From: Streptococcus mitis
GTDB taxonomy: Bacteria; Bacillota; Bacilli; Lactobacillales; Streptococcaceae
Length of the DNA stretch: 64,000 nt
Reading direction: 5' to 3'
Assembly: GCF_901542415.1 (NCBI RefSeq)
Contig: NZ_CABEHV010000004.1
Location: 1 to 64,000, forward strand
The position numbers and the translations under genes are program-made. The notes under the pieces are model-generated. The model made no database searches. It was not told the DNA's origin and saw only the letters and a program-made list of their open reading frames with translations. Positions 36,420 through 45,337 of the stretch are shown here, piece after piece. Position 1 is the stretch's first letter, and each line of letters opens with the position of its first letter.

Positions 36420-37820
36420 ATGGATGCGAAATTAAGATACAAGGCAAAGAAGATTAAGATTGTCTTTTTTGATATTGATGATACATTGAGAAATTCCAAG
36501 ACAGGTTTTATTCCGTCTTCAATCCCAACTGTTTTTAAGCAATTACGTGAGAAAGGAATTTTGACAGGTATTGCTTCTGGACGAGGGATTTTTGGTGTCG
36601 TTCCGGAGATTCGTGAGCTCAAGCCTGACTTTTTTGTGACCTTAAATGGGGCCTATATCGAAGATAAAAAAGGTCAGGTTATTTATCAACATCAGATTGA
36701 GAAGTCAGATGTTGAGGAGTATATCTCTTGGGCCAAGCAAGAGGGAATTGAGTATGGTTTGGTTGGGAGTCATGATGCCAAGTTGTCGACTCGCACCGAT
36801 ATGATTAGTGAAGCTATCAATCCAATTTATCCCGACTTAGATGTAGATCCAGATTTCCATGAAAAAGAAGATATCTATCAGATGTGGACTTTTGAAGATA
36901 AAGGAGATGACTTGCACTTGCCTGATAGTCTCTCAGACAAACTTCGCATGGTTCGTTGGCATCAACATTCGTCTGATATTGTTCCGATTTCAGGCTCCAA
37001 AGCGACGGGTGTGGAAAAGGTTGTGGAATACCTTGGCTTGAAACCAGAGAACGTCATGGTTTTTGGAGATGGGCTGAATGACTTGGAACTCTTTGATTAT
37101 GCTGGAATCAGCGTTGCAATGGGAATTTCTCATGATAACATCAAAGAAAAAGCAGATTATATTACAAAAACATTAGAAGAAGATGGCATTTTTGATGCCT
37201 TAGAAGGATTTGGTATGGTAGAAAAGGAATTGCATTTCCCACAAGTAGATATTGAAACAGTAGAAGGTCCTCTTGCGACCATTAAAACCAATCACGGAGA
37301 CTTGCGTATCAAGCTCTTCCCTGAACATGCTCCTAAAACAGTGGCTAACTTTGTTGCTCTTTCAAAAGATGGCTACTATGATGGTGTCATTTTCCACCGT
37401 ATTATCAAGGACTTTATGATCCAAGGTGGAGACCCAACTGGAACTGGTATGGGTGGCGAGTCAATCTACGGCGAATCATTTGAGGATGAATTCTCTGAAG
37501 AACTTTACAATATCCGTGGTGCCCTTTCTATGGCCAATGCTGGTCCAAATACCAACGGCAGCCAGTTCTTTATCGTGCAAAATCAACATTTGCCTTATTC
37601 TAAGAAAGAAATTGCTCGTGGTGGTTGGCCAGAACCGATTGCGGAAATCTATGCCAACCAAGGAGGAACTCCTCACTTAGACCGCCGTCATACTGTTTTT
37701 GGTCAGCTAGCTGATGAAGCGTCTTACGCTGTTTTGGATGCCATTGCTTCTGTTGAGACAGGGGCTATGGACAAGCCAGTTGAAGATGTCGTGATTGAAA
37801 CAATTGAAATCGAGGACTAG
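36420..37820 (+). CDS. Fusion of Cof-type HAD phosphatase and cyclophilin peptidyl-prolyl isomerase
   Basis: 466 residues in one uninterrupted frame. Residues 1-265 are a HAD-IIB (Cof) phosphatase: motif I VFFDIDDTLRNS, motif II near ASGRG, motif IV GDGLNDLELFDYAG. Residues 270-466 are a cyclophilin: DLRIKLFPEHAPKTVANF, the active-site Arg in FHRIIKDFMIQGGDPTGTG, and NTNGSQFFI. Streptococcal genomes carry this bifunctional architecture. Why a sugar/cofactor phosphatase and a prolyl isomerase are fused is unclear. Start is ATG 36420 after AAAGAGGTAG. cvfD follows 1 base later. Confidence 0.93.
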   Translation: MDAKLRYKAKKIKIVFFDIDDTLRNSKTGFIPSSIPTVFKQLREKGILTGIASGRGIFGVVPEIRELKPDFFVTLNGAYIEDKKGQVIYQHQIEKSDVEEYISWAKQEGIEYGLVGSHDAKLSTRTDMISEAINPIYPDLDVDPDFHEKEDIYQMWTFEDKGDDLHLPDSLSDKLRMVRWHQHSSDIVPISGSKATGVEKVVEYLGLKPENVMVFGDGLNDLELFDYAGISVAMGISHDNIKEKADYITKTLEEDGIFDALEGFGMVEKELHFPQVDIETVEGPLATIKTNHGDLRIKLFPEHAPKTVANFVALSKDGYYDGVIFHRIIKDFMIQGGDPTGTGMGGESIYGESFEDEFSEELYNIRGALSMANAGPNTNGSQFFIVQNQHLPYSKKEIARGGWPEPIAEIYANQGGTPHLDRRHTVFGQLADEASYAVLDAIASVETGAMDKPVEDVVIETIEIED

Positions 37821-37821
37821 G

Positions 37822-38184
37822 ATGAAAATCGGTGATAAGCTAAAGGGTCGTATTACAGGGATTCAGCCCTACGGAGCCTTTGTTGAGCTAGAGACGGGTG
37901 ATACGGGGCTGATTCACATTTCAGAGATTCGGACAGGCTTTATTGAAAATATCCAAGAAGCCTTGAAAGTCGATGAAGAGGTTCAGGTTCAGGTAGTGGA
38001 TTTAGATGAATTTACAGGGAAAGCTAGTCTTTCTATCCGCACTTTGGAGGAAGAAAAGCACCAGTTTCCGAGACGGCGACGCTTTTCAAGCGACCGTTTT
38101 AACTATGGCTTTGCTCCTCTTAAACGAATGATGCCAATTTGGACCAAGGAAGCCCTCCAACATTTGAAAAATCAGAAGCACTAG
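37822..38184 (+). CDS. cvfD: S1-domain RNA-binding protein CvfD
   Basis: 120 residues. An N-terminal S1 OB-fold covers residues 1-75 (GDKLKGRITGIQPYGAFVEL, GLIHISEI), followed by a basic tail (QFPRRRRFSSDRFNYGF). In pneumococcus the protein at this locus is CvfD, a post-transcriptional regulator. ATG 37822 lies 1 base after the upstream stop, so translation is coupled. Confidence 0.88.
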   Translation: MKIGDKLKGRITGIQPYGAFVELETGDTGLIHISEIRTGFIENIQEALKVDEEVQVQVVDLDEFTGKASLSIRTLEEEKHQFPRRRRFSSDRFNYGFAPLKRMMPIWTKEALQHLKNQKH

Positions 38185-38201
38185 TTAGAAATCTCTATCT
38201 T

Positions 38202-38230
38202 TTGTAATGTTAATATGAATTTGCTATAAT
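38202..38230 (+). promoter_or_regulatory. Promoter with probable leaderless start
   Basis: TTGTAA, 17-base spacer, TATAAT with TGC. Only 6 bases (AGGAAC) precede the ATG at 38237; AGGA could act as a minimal ribosome binding site only if transcription started earlier. Confidence 0.65.
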
Positions 38231-38236
38231 AGGAAC

Positions 38237-38986
38237 ATGGAAGAAGAACAATTATTAAAATCGGGGGAGCGCATTAACCAGCTCTTTTCGACAGATATCA
38301 AAATCATTCAAAATAGAGAGGTTTTTAGCTATTCGGTGGATAGTGTTCTCTTGTCACGTTTTCCACGTTTTCCTAAAAAGGGATTGATAGTGGATTTTTG
38401 CGCTGGAAATGGAGCAGTGGGGCTATTTGCTAGCACTCGTACTCAAGCACATATATTGGCTGTTGAGATTCAGGAGCGTTTGGCGGATATGGCTGAACGC
38501 TCTGTCCGTCTGAATGGTTTAGAAGAGCAGATGGAGGTCATCTGTGATGATTTGAAAAATATGCCTGCTTACATCCAGGGAAGTAAGGTGGATATGATTT
38601 TGTGTAATCCACCCTATTTCAAGGTGGATCCTCATTCCAACTTGAACGAGAGTGAACATTATCTCTTGGCGCGCCACGAAATCACGACCAATTTGCAGGA
38701 AATCTGTCGTAGTGCCCAGAGTATTCTCAAGTCTAATGGGCGTTTGGCCATGGTTCATCGTCCTGATCGCCTCTTGGATATTCTGGACATGTTGCAACGG
38801 CACAATCTAGCGCCTAAGCGCCTGCAGTTTGTTTATCCAAAGAGGGAAAAAGAAGCCAATATGCTTTTGATTGAGGCTATCAAGGATGGCTCGACAAGTG
38901 GCTTTAAGGTCTTGCCACCTCTCATTGTCCACAATGATGATGGCTCTTATACGCCTGAACTTGAAGAGATTTATTATGGATCATAA
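38237..38986 (+). CDS. tRNA1(Val) adenine-37 N6-methyltransferase family protein
   Basis: 249-residue Rossmann methyltransferase. The SAM-binding motif is [16 protein letters not shown], and the catalytic N6-adenine motif is CNPPYFK (NPPY). It resembles TrmN6/YfiC, which modifies A37 of tRNA1(Val). Overlaps the GIY-YIG gene by 11 bases, a pairing common in Firmicutes. Confidence 0.9.
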   Translation: MEEEQLLKSGERINQLFSTDIKIIQNREVFSYSVDSVLLSRFPRFPKKGLIVDFCAGNGAVGLFASTRTQAHILAVEIQERLADMAERSVRLNGLEEQMEVICDDLKNMPAYIQGSKVDMILCNPPYFKVDPHSNLNESEHYLLARHEITTNLQEICRSAQSILKSNGRLAMVHRPDRLLDILDMLQRHNLAPKRLQFVYPKREKEANMLLIEAIKDGSTSGFKVLPPLIVHNDDGSYTPELEEIYYGS

Positions 38987-39272
38987 GGCTTATATGTACG
39001 TGCTGGAGTGTCGTGACGGATCCTACTATACGGGTTATACAACTGATGTGAGAAGACGCCTGGCTGTCCACAACAGTGGGAAGGGAGCCAAATACACACG
39101 AGCACGCTTGCCAGTCAAACTTATCTATGCTCAAGGTTTTGCCAGTAAGGCTGAAGCCATGTCGGCTGAAGCCCTTCTCAAGCGTAAGAAGAGGCCACAG
39201 AAGGAAAAATTTTTATCTGAAAATCAAGATAGAAATTTGCTTATACTCAATGAAAATCAAAGAGCAAACTAG
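38976..39272 (+). CDS. GIY-YIG nuclease domain protein
   Basis: 98 residues. GIY-YIG core: [20 protein letters not shown], then [17 protein letters not shown] and [12 protein letters not shown]. Single-domain UvrC-like nuclease (YhbQ/YazA type). The last 9-10 codons (LNENQRAN and stop) come from a BOX element that starts at 39244, so the original C-terminus has been replaced or extended by the repeat. Confidence 0.88.
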   Translation: MDHKAYMYVLECRDGSYYTGYTTDVRRRLAVHNSGKGAKYTRARLPVKLIYAQGFASKAEAMSAEALLKRKKRPQKEKFLSENQDRNLLILNENQRAN

Positions 39273-39347
39273 GAAGCTAGCCGTAGGCAGTACTTGAGTA
39301 CGGCAAGGCGAAGCTGACGTGGTTTGAATTTGATTTTCGAAGAGTAT
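39244..39347 (-). repeat. BOX element (boxA-boxC type), overlapping a gene end
   Basis: 104 bases from TACTCAATGAAAATC to TTCGAAGAGTAT with TACGGCAAGGCGAAGCTGACG inside. No boxB. It supplies the stop codon of the GIY-YIG gene. Confidence 0.9.
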
Positions 39348-39393
39348 CAGTTATTTTGAAGAATTGTGAGGAGCCCTTTGACTCCTCTTACTT

Positions 39394-39422
39394 TTGTCAA
39401 AAAGCGAAAAAAATGCTACAAT
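39394..39422 (+). promoter_or_regulatory. ppaC promoter
   Basis: TTGTCA, 17-base spacer, TACAAT with TGC. The ATG is 29 bases on, with GAGG. Confidence 0.7.
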
Positions 39423-39451
39423 AAAGAGAATAAACAAAATGAGGTATTATC

Positions 39452-40387
39452 ATGTCTAAGATTCTAGTATTTGGTCACCAAAATCCAGACTCAGATGCCA
39501 TCGGGTCATCTGTAGCCTTTGCCTACCTTGCAAAAGAAGCTTACGGTTTGGATACGGAAGCTGTTGCCCTTGGAACTCCAAATGAAGAAACAGCCTTTGT
39601 CTTGAACTATTTTGGTGTAGAAGCACCGCGTGTTATCACTTCTGCCAAAGCAGAAGGTGCAGAGCAAGTTATCCTGACTGACCACAATGAATTCCAACAA
39701 TCTGTATCAGATATCGCTGAAGTAGAAGTTTATGGTGTTGTAGATCACCACCGTGTGGCTAACTTTGAGACTGCAAGCCCACTTTACATGCGTTTGGAGC
39801 CAGTTGGTTCAGCGTCTTCAATCGTTTACCGTATGTTCAAAGAACATGGTGTAGCTGTGCCTAAAGAGATTGCTGGTTTGATGCTTTCAGGTTTGATTTC
39901 AGATACCCTTCTTTTGAAATCACCAACAACACACCCAACAGATAAAGTCATTGCTCCGGAATTGGCTGAATTGGCTGGTGTCAACTTGGAAGAATATGGT
40001 TTAGCTATGTTGAAAGCTGGTACCAACTTGGCTAGCAAATCTGCTGAAGAATTGATTGACATCGATGCTAAAACTTTTGAACTCAACGGAAACAATGTCC
40101 GTGTTGCTCAAGTAAACACAGTTGACATCGCTGAAGTTTTAGAACGTCAAGCAGAAATTGAAGCTGCAATGCAAGCCGCTAACGCAGCAAATGGTTATTC
40201 TGACTTTGTCTTGATGATTACAGATATCGTCAACTCAAACTCGGAAATCTTGGCTCTTGGTGCCAATATGGGCAAGGTCGAAGCGGCTTTCAACTTCAAA
40301 CTTGAAAACAATCATGCCTTCCTTGCTGGTGCTGTTTCACGTAAGAAGCAAGTGGTACCTCAATTGACTGAAAGCTTTAATGCTTAA
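39452..40387 (+). CDS. ppaC: Manganese-dependent inorganic pyrophosphatase
   Basis: Family II pyrophosphatase of the DHH superfamily, which hydrolyses PPi with a Mn2+ cluster. It has 311 residues. Metal motifs: [13 protein letters not shown] (H, D ligands) and [10 protein letters not shown] (DHH). The C-terminal substrate site is [10 protein letters not shown]. Its Mn dependence fits with the Mn homeostasis genes nearby. Own promoter and terminator. Confidence 0.96.
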   Translation: MSKILVFGHQNPDSDAIGSSVAFAYLAKEAYGLDTEAVALGTPNEETAFVLNYFGVEAPRVITSAKAEGAEQVILTDHNEFQQSVSDIAEVEVYGVVDHHRVANFETASPLYMRLEPVGSASSIVYRMFKEHGVAVPKEIAGLMLSGLISDTLLLKSPTTHPTDKVIAPELAELAGVNLEEYGLAMLKAGTNLASKSAEELIDIDAKTFELNGNNVRVAQVNTVDIAEVLERQAEIEAAMQAANAANGYSDFVLMITDIVNSNSEILALGANMGKVEAAFNFKLENNHAFLAGAVSRKKQVVPQLTESFNA

Positions 40388-40436
40388 GATTTTGAGTGTT
40401 AATTCAAATTAGGAAAGGCTAGTTTGACTTATATCG

Positions 40437-40460
40437 AAAGGAGTTTCAGCTCCTTTTTTT
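40437..40460 (+). terminator. Terminator after ppaC
   Basis: AAAGGAG-TTTCAG-CTCCTTT followed by T run. Confidence 0.85.
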
Positions 40461-40473
40461 CTAGGAGTGAAGC

Positions 40474-40986
40474 ATGTTAGAAAATGGCGATTTGATTTTT
40501 GTGAGAGATGAGTCAGATATGGGGCAGGCCATCCAGACTTCCACAGGCAACTATAACCATGTTGCGATTTATTTGGATGGGATGATTTACCATGCTAGTG
40601 GAAAGGCGGGTGTTATCTGTCAGGAACCAGCAGACTTCTTTGAGTCCAATCACTTGTACGACCTCTATGTTTACCCAGAAATGGATATCCAGTCTGTGAA
40701 GGAAAAAGCTTGCAAACATCTTGGAGCTTCCTACAATGCTTCTTTCTATCCAGATGGCGCTAGTTTCTACTGTTCCCAGTATATAGCAGAAATTCTACCG
40801 ATTTTTGAAACTATTCCCATGAAATTAGGAGATGGGACTCAGGAGATTAGTGATTTTTGGAGGGAGTATTATAGGGAGATTGGTCTGCCTATTCCTTTGA
40901 ACCAGCCGGGAACCAATCCTAGTCAGTTGGCAGCATCGCCTCTGTTAGAATGTAAAGAAAGGAATCTTCATGATTCAGATTTTTAA
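40474..40986 (+). CDS. YiiX/YebB-like NlpC/P60 cysteine hydrolase
   Basis: 170 residues with no signal peptide. The permuted papain-like fold is suggested by MLENGDLIFVRD, the catalytic His in GNYNHVAIYLDGMIYHA, and the catalytic Cys in SFYCSQYIAEIL. Family members act on lipids or peptides (YiiX/YebB group, DUF830). It overlaps the next gene by 17 bases. Confidence 0.75.
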   Translation: MLENGDLIFVRDESDMGQAIQTSTGNYNHVAIYLDGMIYHASGKAGVICQEPADFFESNHLYDLYVYPEMDIQSVKEKACKHLGASYNASFYPDGASFYCSQYIAEILPIFETIPMKLGDGTQEISDFWREYYREIGLPIPLNQPGTNPSQLAASPLLECKERNLHDSDF

Positions 40987-41620
40987 TCCATCTCGTTTGA
41001 CGAGACAGCCATTTTTTGGAGAATTGATCCGCTATCTGGACCAGCATGAGGATGTGATTTTACGGGAAATCAAGGCTCAATTTCCAGATGTTGCAGTTGA
41101 TAAACTCATGGAAGAGTATATAAAGGCAGGCTTGATTCTACGAGAAAATAAGCGTTATTACCTTAATCTTCCTATGCTAGAGTCACTCGATAGTCTCGAA
41201 CTGGATCAAGAGATTTTTGTCAGCGAAGATAGTCCGACCTATCAAGCCTTGTTAGAGCAGAGTTTTGAGACGGAATTACGAAATCAAACCAATGCAGCTA
41301 TTTTAGTTGAAAAGACAGACTTTGCGAGATCAAAAATGACCCTGTCTAATTATTTCTACAAGGTCAAACATCAGTATCCTTTGACAGAAAAACAGCAGGA
41401 ACTCTATGACATTTTGGGAGATGTTAATCCTGAGTATGCTCTTAAATATATGACAACTTTTTTGTTGAAATTTCTCAAAAAAGACCAGCTTATACAGAAA
41501 CGACGTGATATCTTTGTGGAAAGTTTGGTCGTCCTAGACTATATTGTCCAAAATGAAGAGGGGAAGTATGAGTTGGCTATCGATTTGGATAAGGAGAGAT
41601 TAACTTTCTACTTAGCGTGA
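40970..41620 (+). CDS. DUF1803-type uncharacterised protein
   Basis: 216 residues, cytoplasmic. The N-terminal sequence MIQIFNPSRLTRQPFFGELI and the winged-helix-like stretch IKAGLILRENKRYYL are typical of a streptococcal family annotated as DUF1803. I see no catalytic motif. Its start lies inside the NlpC/P60-like gene, so the pair is translationally coupled. Confidence 0.65.
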   Translation: MIQIFNPSRLTRQPFFGELIRYLDQHEDVILREIKAQFPDVAVDKLMEEYIKAGLILRENKRYYLNLPMLESLDSLELDQEIFVSEDSPTYQALLEQSFETELRNQTNAAILVEKTDFARSKMTLSNYFYKVKHQYPLTEKQQELYDILGDVNPEYALKYMTTFLLKFLKKDQLIQKRRDIFVESLVVLDYIVQNEEGKYELAIDLDKERLTFYLA

Positions 41621-41721
41621 AATTTTGTTTCTGAGCACATTGTTTGACTTTCCTTAGTATTCGGTATAAACTATATGTAACCGGTAACACATATCGGAAT
41701 AAAATTAAAGGAGACAATCAT

Positions 41722-41913
41722 ATGTCACTTGAAAACAAATTGGAACAAGCAACAGGCGCTATCAAAGAAGGATTTGGTAAAGTTACTGGGGATAGCAAGA
41801 CTGAAGCAGAAGGCGCTGTAGAAAAGACAGTTGCTAAGGCAAAAGAGGTAGTTGAAGATGCTAAAGGTGCTGTAGAAGGTGCCGTTGAAGGTTTGAAAAA
41901 CGCTTTTAAATAA
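41722..41913 (+). CDS. CsbD family stress protein
   Basis: 63 residues from ATG 41722 behind AAAGGAGA. CsbD signature: [20 protein letters not shown], followed by Ala/Lys/Glu-rich helical repeats ([19 protein letters not shown]). CsbD-like proteins are induced in general stress. Promoter sequence TTGACT...TATAAA lies at about 41644-41670, giving a leader of some 45 nt. Confidence 0.85.
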   Translation: MSLENKLEQATGAIKEGFGKVTGDSKTEAEGAVEKTVAKAKEVVEDAKGAVEGAVEGLKNAFK

Positions 41914-41919
41914 AAATAG

Positions 41920-41953
41920 AAAAAATCAAGGGTTTCATTTCCCTTGATTTTTT
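41920..41953. terminator. Bidirectional terminator between csbD-like gene and murE
   Basis: AAAAAATCAAGGG-TTTCATTT-CCCTTGATTTTTT, perfect symmetric stem with A and T flanks, so it serves both convergent genes. Confidence 0.9.
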
Positions 41954-41959
41954 ACTATC

Positions 41960-43405
41960 TTATAAATAATTTTCTGCGACGGCTGCATCTCCTGGATAGG
42001 CTTCTTTCTTGCCTTGGACGATTTGGTAGCAATCGGCTCCCTTACCGGCGATAATAACTGCATCTAATTCGTGATTTGTGATAGCCATAGCTGCCTTGAT
42101 GGCTTCTTGGCGATCCGCAATTTTTTCAACAGGATGATTGATGTAACTCCTAATTTCATCTGCAATGGCCATTGGGTCTTCATAGTTAGGGTCATCAGCA
42201 GTCAAAAAGACTTGAATCTCAGGGTGTTGATTGAGGAGAAGTCCAAAGTCCTTACGACGACTTTCTCCCTTATTTCCTGTCGAACCTAACACCAGAGCAA
42301 TCTTTCCTGTTTGATGAGTCTCTACAACATTGATGAGTTTTTTGAGACTGTCACCATTGTGGGCGTAGTCGATGAAAACCTTGGCTCCGTTTTTCTGAGT
42401 GAGGACTTCCATACGACCAGGAACACGGGTTGCAGCGATTCCTTTTTTGATGTCCTCAAGACTAGCTCCGAGACGGAGGCAAGCAAGTCCAGCAGCAACG
42501 GCATTTTCTTGGTTAAAGTGGCCAATGAGTTGAATATCATAATCTCCAGCGAGTTTACCCGTAGCTGAAAAGCTAAAGGCTTTGGAATTCTCGATTTGGT
42601 TATCAGACTGGCTGCCGTAGAAATCATGGTCTTGATCTTCTACTTGTTCTTTCAAGACAGAAAAGTGATCCATGTCACTATTAATGATGACTGCTCGGCT
42701 ATTTTCCATCAAGAGACGTTTGTGGTAGAAGTAGTCTTCAAAGTTAGGGTGTTCAATCGGGCCGATATGGTCTGGGCTGATATTGAGGAAAACTCCCACA
42801 TCAAAGGTTAGACCATAGACACGTTTGACCAGATAGGCTTGACTAGATACCTCCATGATGAGGTGGGTGCGGTCATTTTGTACAGCTTGATTCATCATGT
42901 CAAATAGGTCAATGCTCTCAGGAGTTGTCAATGCAGACTTAAAGAAAGTCTTGCCATCTAGAGTTGTATTCATAGTCGAGAGCATAGCCGGTCGATGCCC
43001 TTGAGATAAGATATTATAAGCGAAATAGGCTGCTGTTGTTTTACCCTTAGTACCAGTAAAGGCAAGGAGTTTGAGTTTTTCCTGTGGATTTCCATAAAAT
43101 TCCATAGCTACCAAACTCATGGCTTTCTTGATATCGCTGACGATAATAGCAGGAATACCAACCTCATAATCTTTTTCAGCCACATACCAACCGAGGCCTT
43201 GAGAGATGGCAGAAATCAGGAATTCCTTCTTAAAGGCAGCACCCTTGACGAAAAAGAGGCTCTTCTCTTTGGCCTTGCGGCTGTCATAACAGATGGTGTC
43301 AAATACGACATGGCTGTAGTTGTAGTGATAATGTCCTTGGTCGATAATCTCACGGAAGAGACCATCTTTCTTTAAAATATCTAATACGGTTTCAATCTTA
43401 ATCAT
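41960..43405 (-). CDS. murE: UDP-N-acetylmuramyl tripeptide synthetase MurE (L-lysine type)
   Basis: Adds L-lysine to UDP-MurNAc-L-Ala-D-Glu. It has 481 residues. The ATP loop is [18 protein letters not shown]. The amino-acid-specificity motif is [10 protein letters not shown] rather than the DNPR of meso-DAP enzymes, consistent with lysine-type peptidoglycan. The start has no ribosome binding site; its promoter ends 7 bases before the ATG. dapB in the same window makes the lysine pathway intermediate. Confidence 0.95.
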   Translation of the reverse strand: MIKIETVLDILKKDGLFREIIDQGHYHYNYSHVVFDTICYDSRKAKEKSLFFVKGAAFKKEFLISAISQGLGWYVAEKDYEVGIPAIIVSDIKKAMSLVAMEFYGNPQEKLKLLAFTGTKGKTTAAYFAYNILSQGHRPAMLSTMNTTLDGKTFFKSALTTPESIDLFDMMNQAVQNDRTHLIMEVSSQAYLVKRVYGLTFDVGVFLNISPDHIGPIEHPNFEDYFYHKRLLMENSRAVIINSDMDHFSVLKEQVEDQDHDFYGSQSDNQIENSKAFSFSATGKLAGDYDIQLIGHFNQENAVAAGLACLRLGASLEDIKKGIAATRVPGRMEVLTQKNGAKVFIDYAHNGDSLKKLINVVETHQTGKIALVLGSTGNKGESRRKDFGLLLNQHPEIQVFLTADDPNYEDPMAIADEIRSYINHPVEKIADRQEAIKAAMAITNHELDAVIIAGKGADCYQIVQGKKEAYPGDAAVAENYL

Positions 43406-43412
43406 ACTTTCT

Positions 43413-43441
43413 ATTGTAAACCGAAAGTCGTAAATTTACAA
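43413..43441 (-). promoter_or_regulatory. murE promoter, probable leaderless start
   Basis: On the minus strand: TTGTAA, 17-base spacer, TACAAT, then AGAAAGT and the murE ATG. Confidence 0.65.
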
Positions 43442-43510
43442 GTGACAAGGAAAAGTTTATAATGGAAGATGAGGAAGTTTTCCTAGTGATTAAAATTAAA
43501 TGAGGAATCT

Positions 43511-45136
43511 ATGTCTAACGAAAACAATCACCAGCAGGCCCAGATGTTACGGGGGACTGCTTGGCTAACGGCTAGTAACTTTATCAGTCGTCTACTCGGT
43601 GCCATTTATATCATCCCTTGGTATATCTGGATGGGGTCTTATGCGGCTACAGCAAATGGTCTCTTTACCATGGGCTACAATATCTATGCCTGGTTCTTGC
43701 TGGTTTCAACAGCAGGGATTCCAGTTGCGGTGGCCAAGCAAGTTGCCAAGTATAATACCATGCGAGAAGAAGAGCATAGCTTCGCCCTGATTCGGAGTTT
43801 TTTGGGCTTTATGACTGGACTAGGTCTGGTTTTTGCTTTAGTCTTGTATGTCTTTGCTCCTTGGCTAGCAGATTTGTCGGGTGTAGGGAAAGACCTGATC
43901 CCAATCATGCAGAGCTTGGCTTGGGCGGTCTTGATTTTCCCATCTATGAGTGTTATCCGAGGCTTCTTCCAAGGGATGAATAACCTCAAGCCTTATGCTA
44001 TGAGCCAAATCGCTGAGCAGGTCATTCGTGTTATCTGGATGTTGATGGCAACCTTCTTCATTATGAAGATGGGTTCTGGTGACTACCTATCAGCCGTTAC
44101 CCAATCCACATTTGCTGCCTTTGTCGGCATGGTAGCTAGTTTTGCAGTTTTGATCTATTTCCTTGCCAAAGAAGGATTACTTAAAAGAGTCCTTGAAACA
44201 GGAGATAAGATAAACAGCAAGCGTCTTTTGGTCGACACCATTAAGGAAGCTATTCCTTTTATCCTGACAGGATCTGCTATCCAGCTTTTCCAGATTTTGG
44301 ACCAGATGACTTTTATCAATAGTATGAGCTGGTTTACCAACTATAGTAATGAAGACTTGGTTGTCATGTTTTCTTATTTCTCTGCCAATCCTAATAAAAT
44401 CACTATGATTTTGATTTCTGTTGGGGTTTCGATTGGGAGTGTAGGTTTGCCACTTTTGACTGAAAACTATGTCAAGGGAGACTTGAAGGCGGCTTCTCGT
44501 CTAGTTCAGGATAGCATCACTATGCTTTTCCTATTCTTGCTACCAGCAACGGTTGGAGTAGTCATGGTAGGAGAACCTCTCTATACAGTCTTCTATGGCA
44601 AGCCAGATAGTTTGGCTATGGGCTTGTTTGTCTTTGCAGTTTTGCAGTCTACTATTTTAGGCTTGTACATGGTCTTGTCTCCAATGCTTCAAGCCATGTT
44701 CCGCAACCGCAAGGCCGTTCTCTATTTTATCTATGGTTCCATTGCCAAGCTGGTCTTGCAACTGCCAACCATTGCTCTCTTTCACAGTTACGGGCCTTTG
44801 ATTTCTACAACAATTGGGCTCATCATTCCTAATGTTTTGATGTATCGGGACATTTGCAAGGTAACTGGTGTTAAGCGCAAAGTGATTTTGAAACGAACCA
44901 TTTTAATCAGTTTGTTAACTATTTTCATGTTTCTAGTAGTTGGGATATTCCAGTGGATTTTAGGATTTGTCTTCCAACCAAGTGGACGTTTGTGGAGTTT
45001 CCTATATGTAGCCCTTGTCGGTGCCATGGGGGGAGGAGTTTACGGATTCTTGAGTCTCCGTACCCGTCTATTGGACAAGGTGATTGGAAAAGCCCAAGCA
45101 AATCGTCTACGAGCAAAATTAAGAATTTCTCAATAA
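43511..45136 (+). CDS. Lipid II flippase candidate, MurJ/YtgP type (MOP superfamily)
   Basis: 541 residues with about 14 membrane segments. The MATE/MVF-type beginning is RGTAWLTASNFISRLLGAIYIIPW, and the charged cavity segment is IRGFFQGMNNLKPYAMSQI. Streptococcal YtgP at this position next to murE can replace MurJ in E. coli, so lipid II export is the best assignment. It is divergent from murE. Confidence 0.9.
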   Translation: MSNENNHQQAQMLRGTAWLTASNFISRLLGAIYIIPWYIWMGSYAATANGLFTMGYNIYAWFLLVSTAGIPVAVAKQVAKYNTMREEEHSFALIRSFLGFMTGLGLVFALVLYVFAPWLADLSGVGKDLIPIMQSLAWAVLIFPSMSVIRGFFQGMNNLKPYAMSQIAEQVIRVIWMLMATFFIMKMGSGDYLSAVTQSTFAAFVGMVASFAVLIYFLAKEGLLKRVLETGDKINSKRLLVDTIKEAIPFILTGSAIQLFQILDQMTFINSMSWFTNYSNEDLVVMFSYFSANPNKITMILISVGVSIGSVGLPLLTENYVKGDLKAASRLVQDSITMLFLFLLPATVGVVMVGEPLYTVFYGKPDSLAMGLFVFAVLQSTILGLYMVLSPMLQAMFRNRKAVLYFIYGSIAKLVLQLPTIALFHSYGPLISTTIGLIIPNVLMYRDICKVTGVKRKVILKRTILISLLTIFMFLVVGIFQWILGFVFQPSGRLWSFLYVALVGAMGGGVYGFLSLRTRLLDKVIGKAQANRLRAKLRISQ

Positions 45137-45152
45137 TTTTTTTATAAATAAA

Positions 45153-45203
45153 AGGGATAATTTGAACATTTCTATCATGAAATGCTTGAATTATTCTCTT
45201 TTT
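45153..45203 (+). terminator. Terminator after the flippase gene
   Basis: GGATAATT ... AATTATTC outer stem with inner CATTTC/GAAATG, then TCTCTTTTT. Confidence 0.7.
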
Positions 45204-45218
45204 ATTATTTTGTAGAAT

Positions 45219-45245
45219 AATTTCTATAGTTTGTAGATAGAAATT
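45219..45245. promoter_or_regulatory. Inverted repeat upstream of aliB
   Basis: Perfect 9-9-9 inverted repeat AATTTCTAT / ATAGAAATT, 32 bases before the aliB -35. It could be an operator or a second hairpin; the regulator is unknown. Confidence 0.4.
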
Positions 45246-45276
45246 TTATTTTTCTTAAATTTTACTTAAAAAGCTA

Positions 45277-45305
45277 TTGACTAAATAAAACTCAAGTTGT
45301 ATAAT
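45277..45305 (+). promoter_or_regulatory. aliB promoter
   Basis: TTGACT, 17-base spacer, TATAAT; a strong consensus promoter. Confidence 0.8.
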
Positions 45306-45337
45306 AAGACAAATATTTAAATCAGGAGGTTCTGGAG

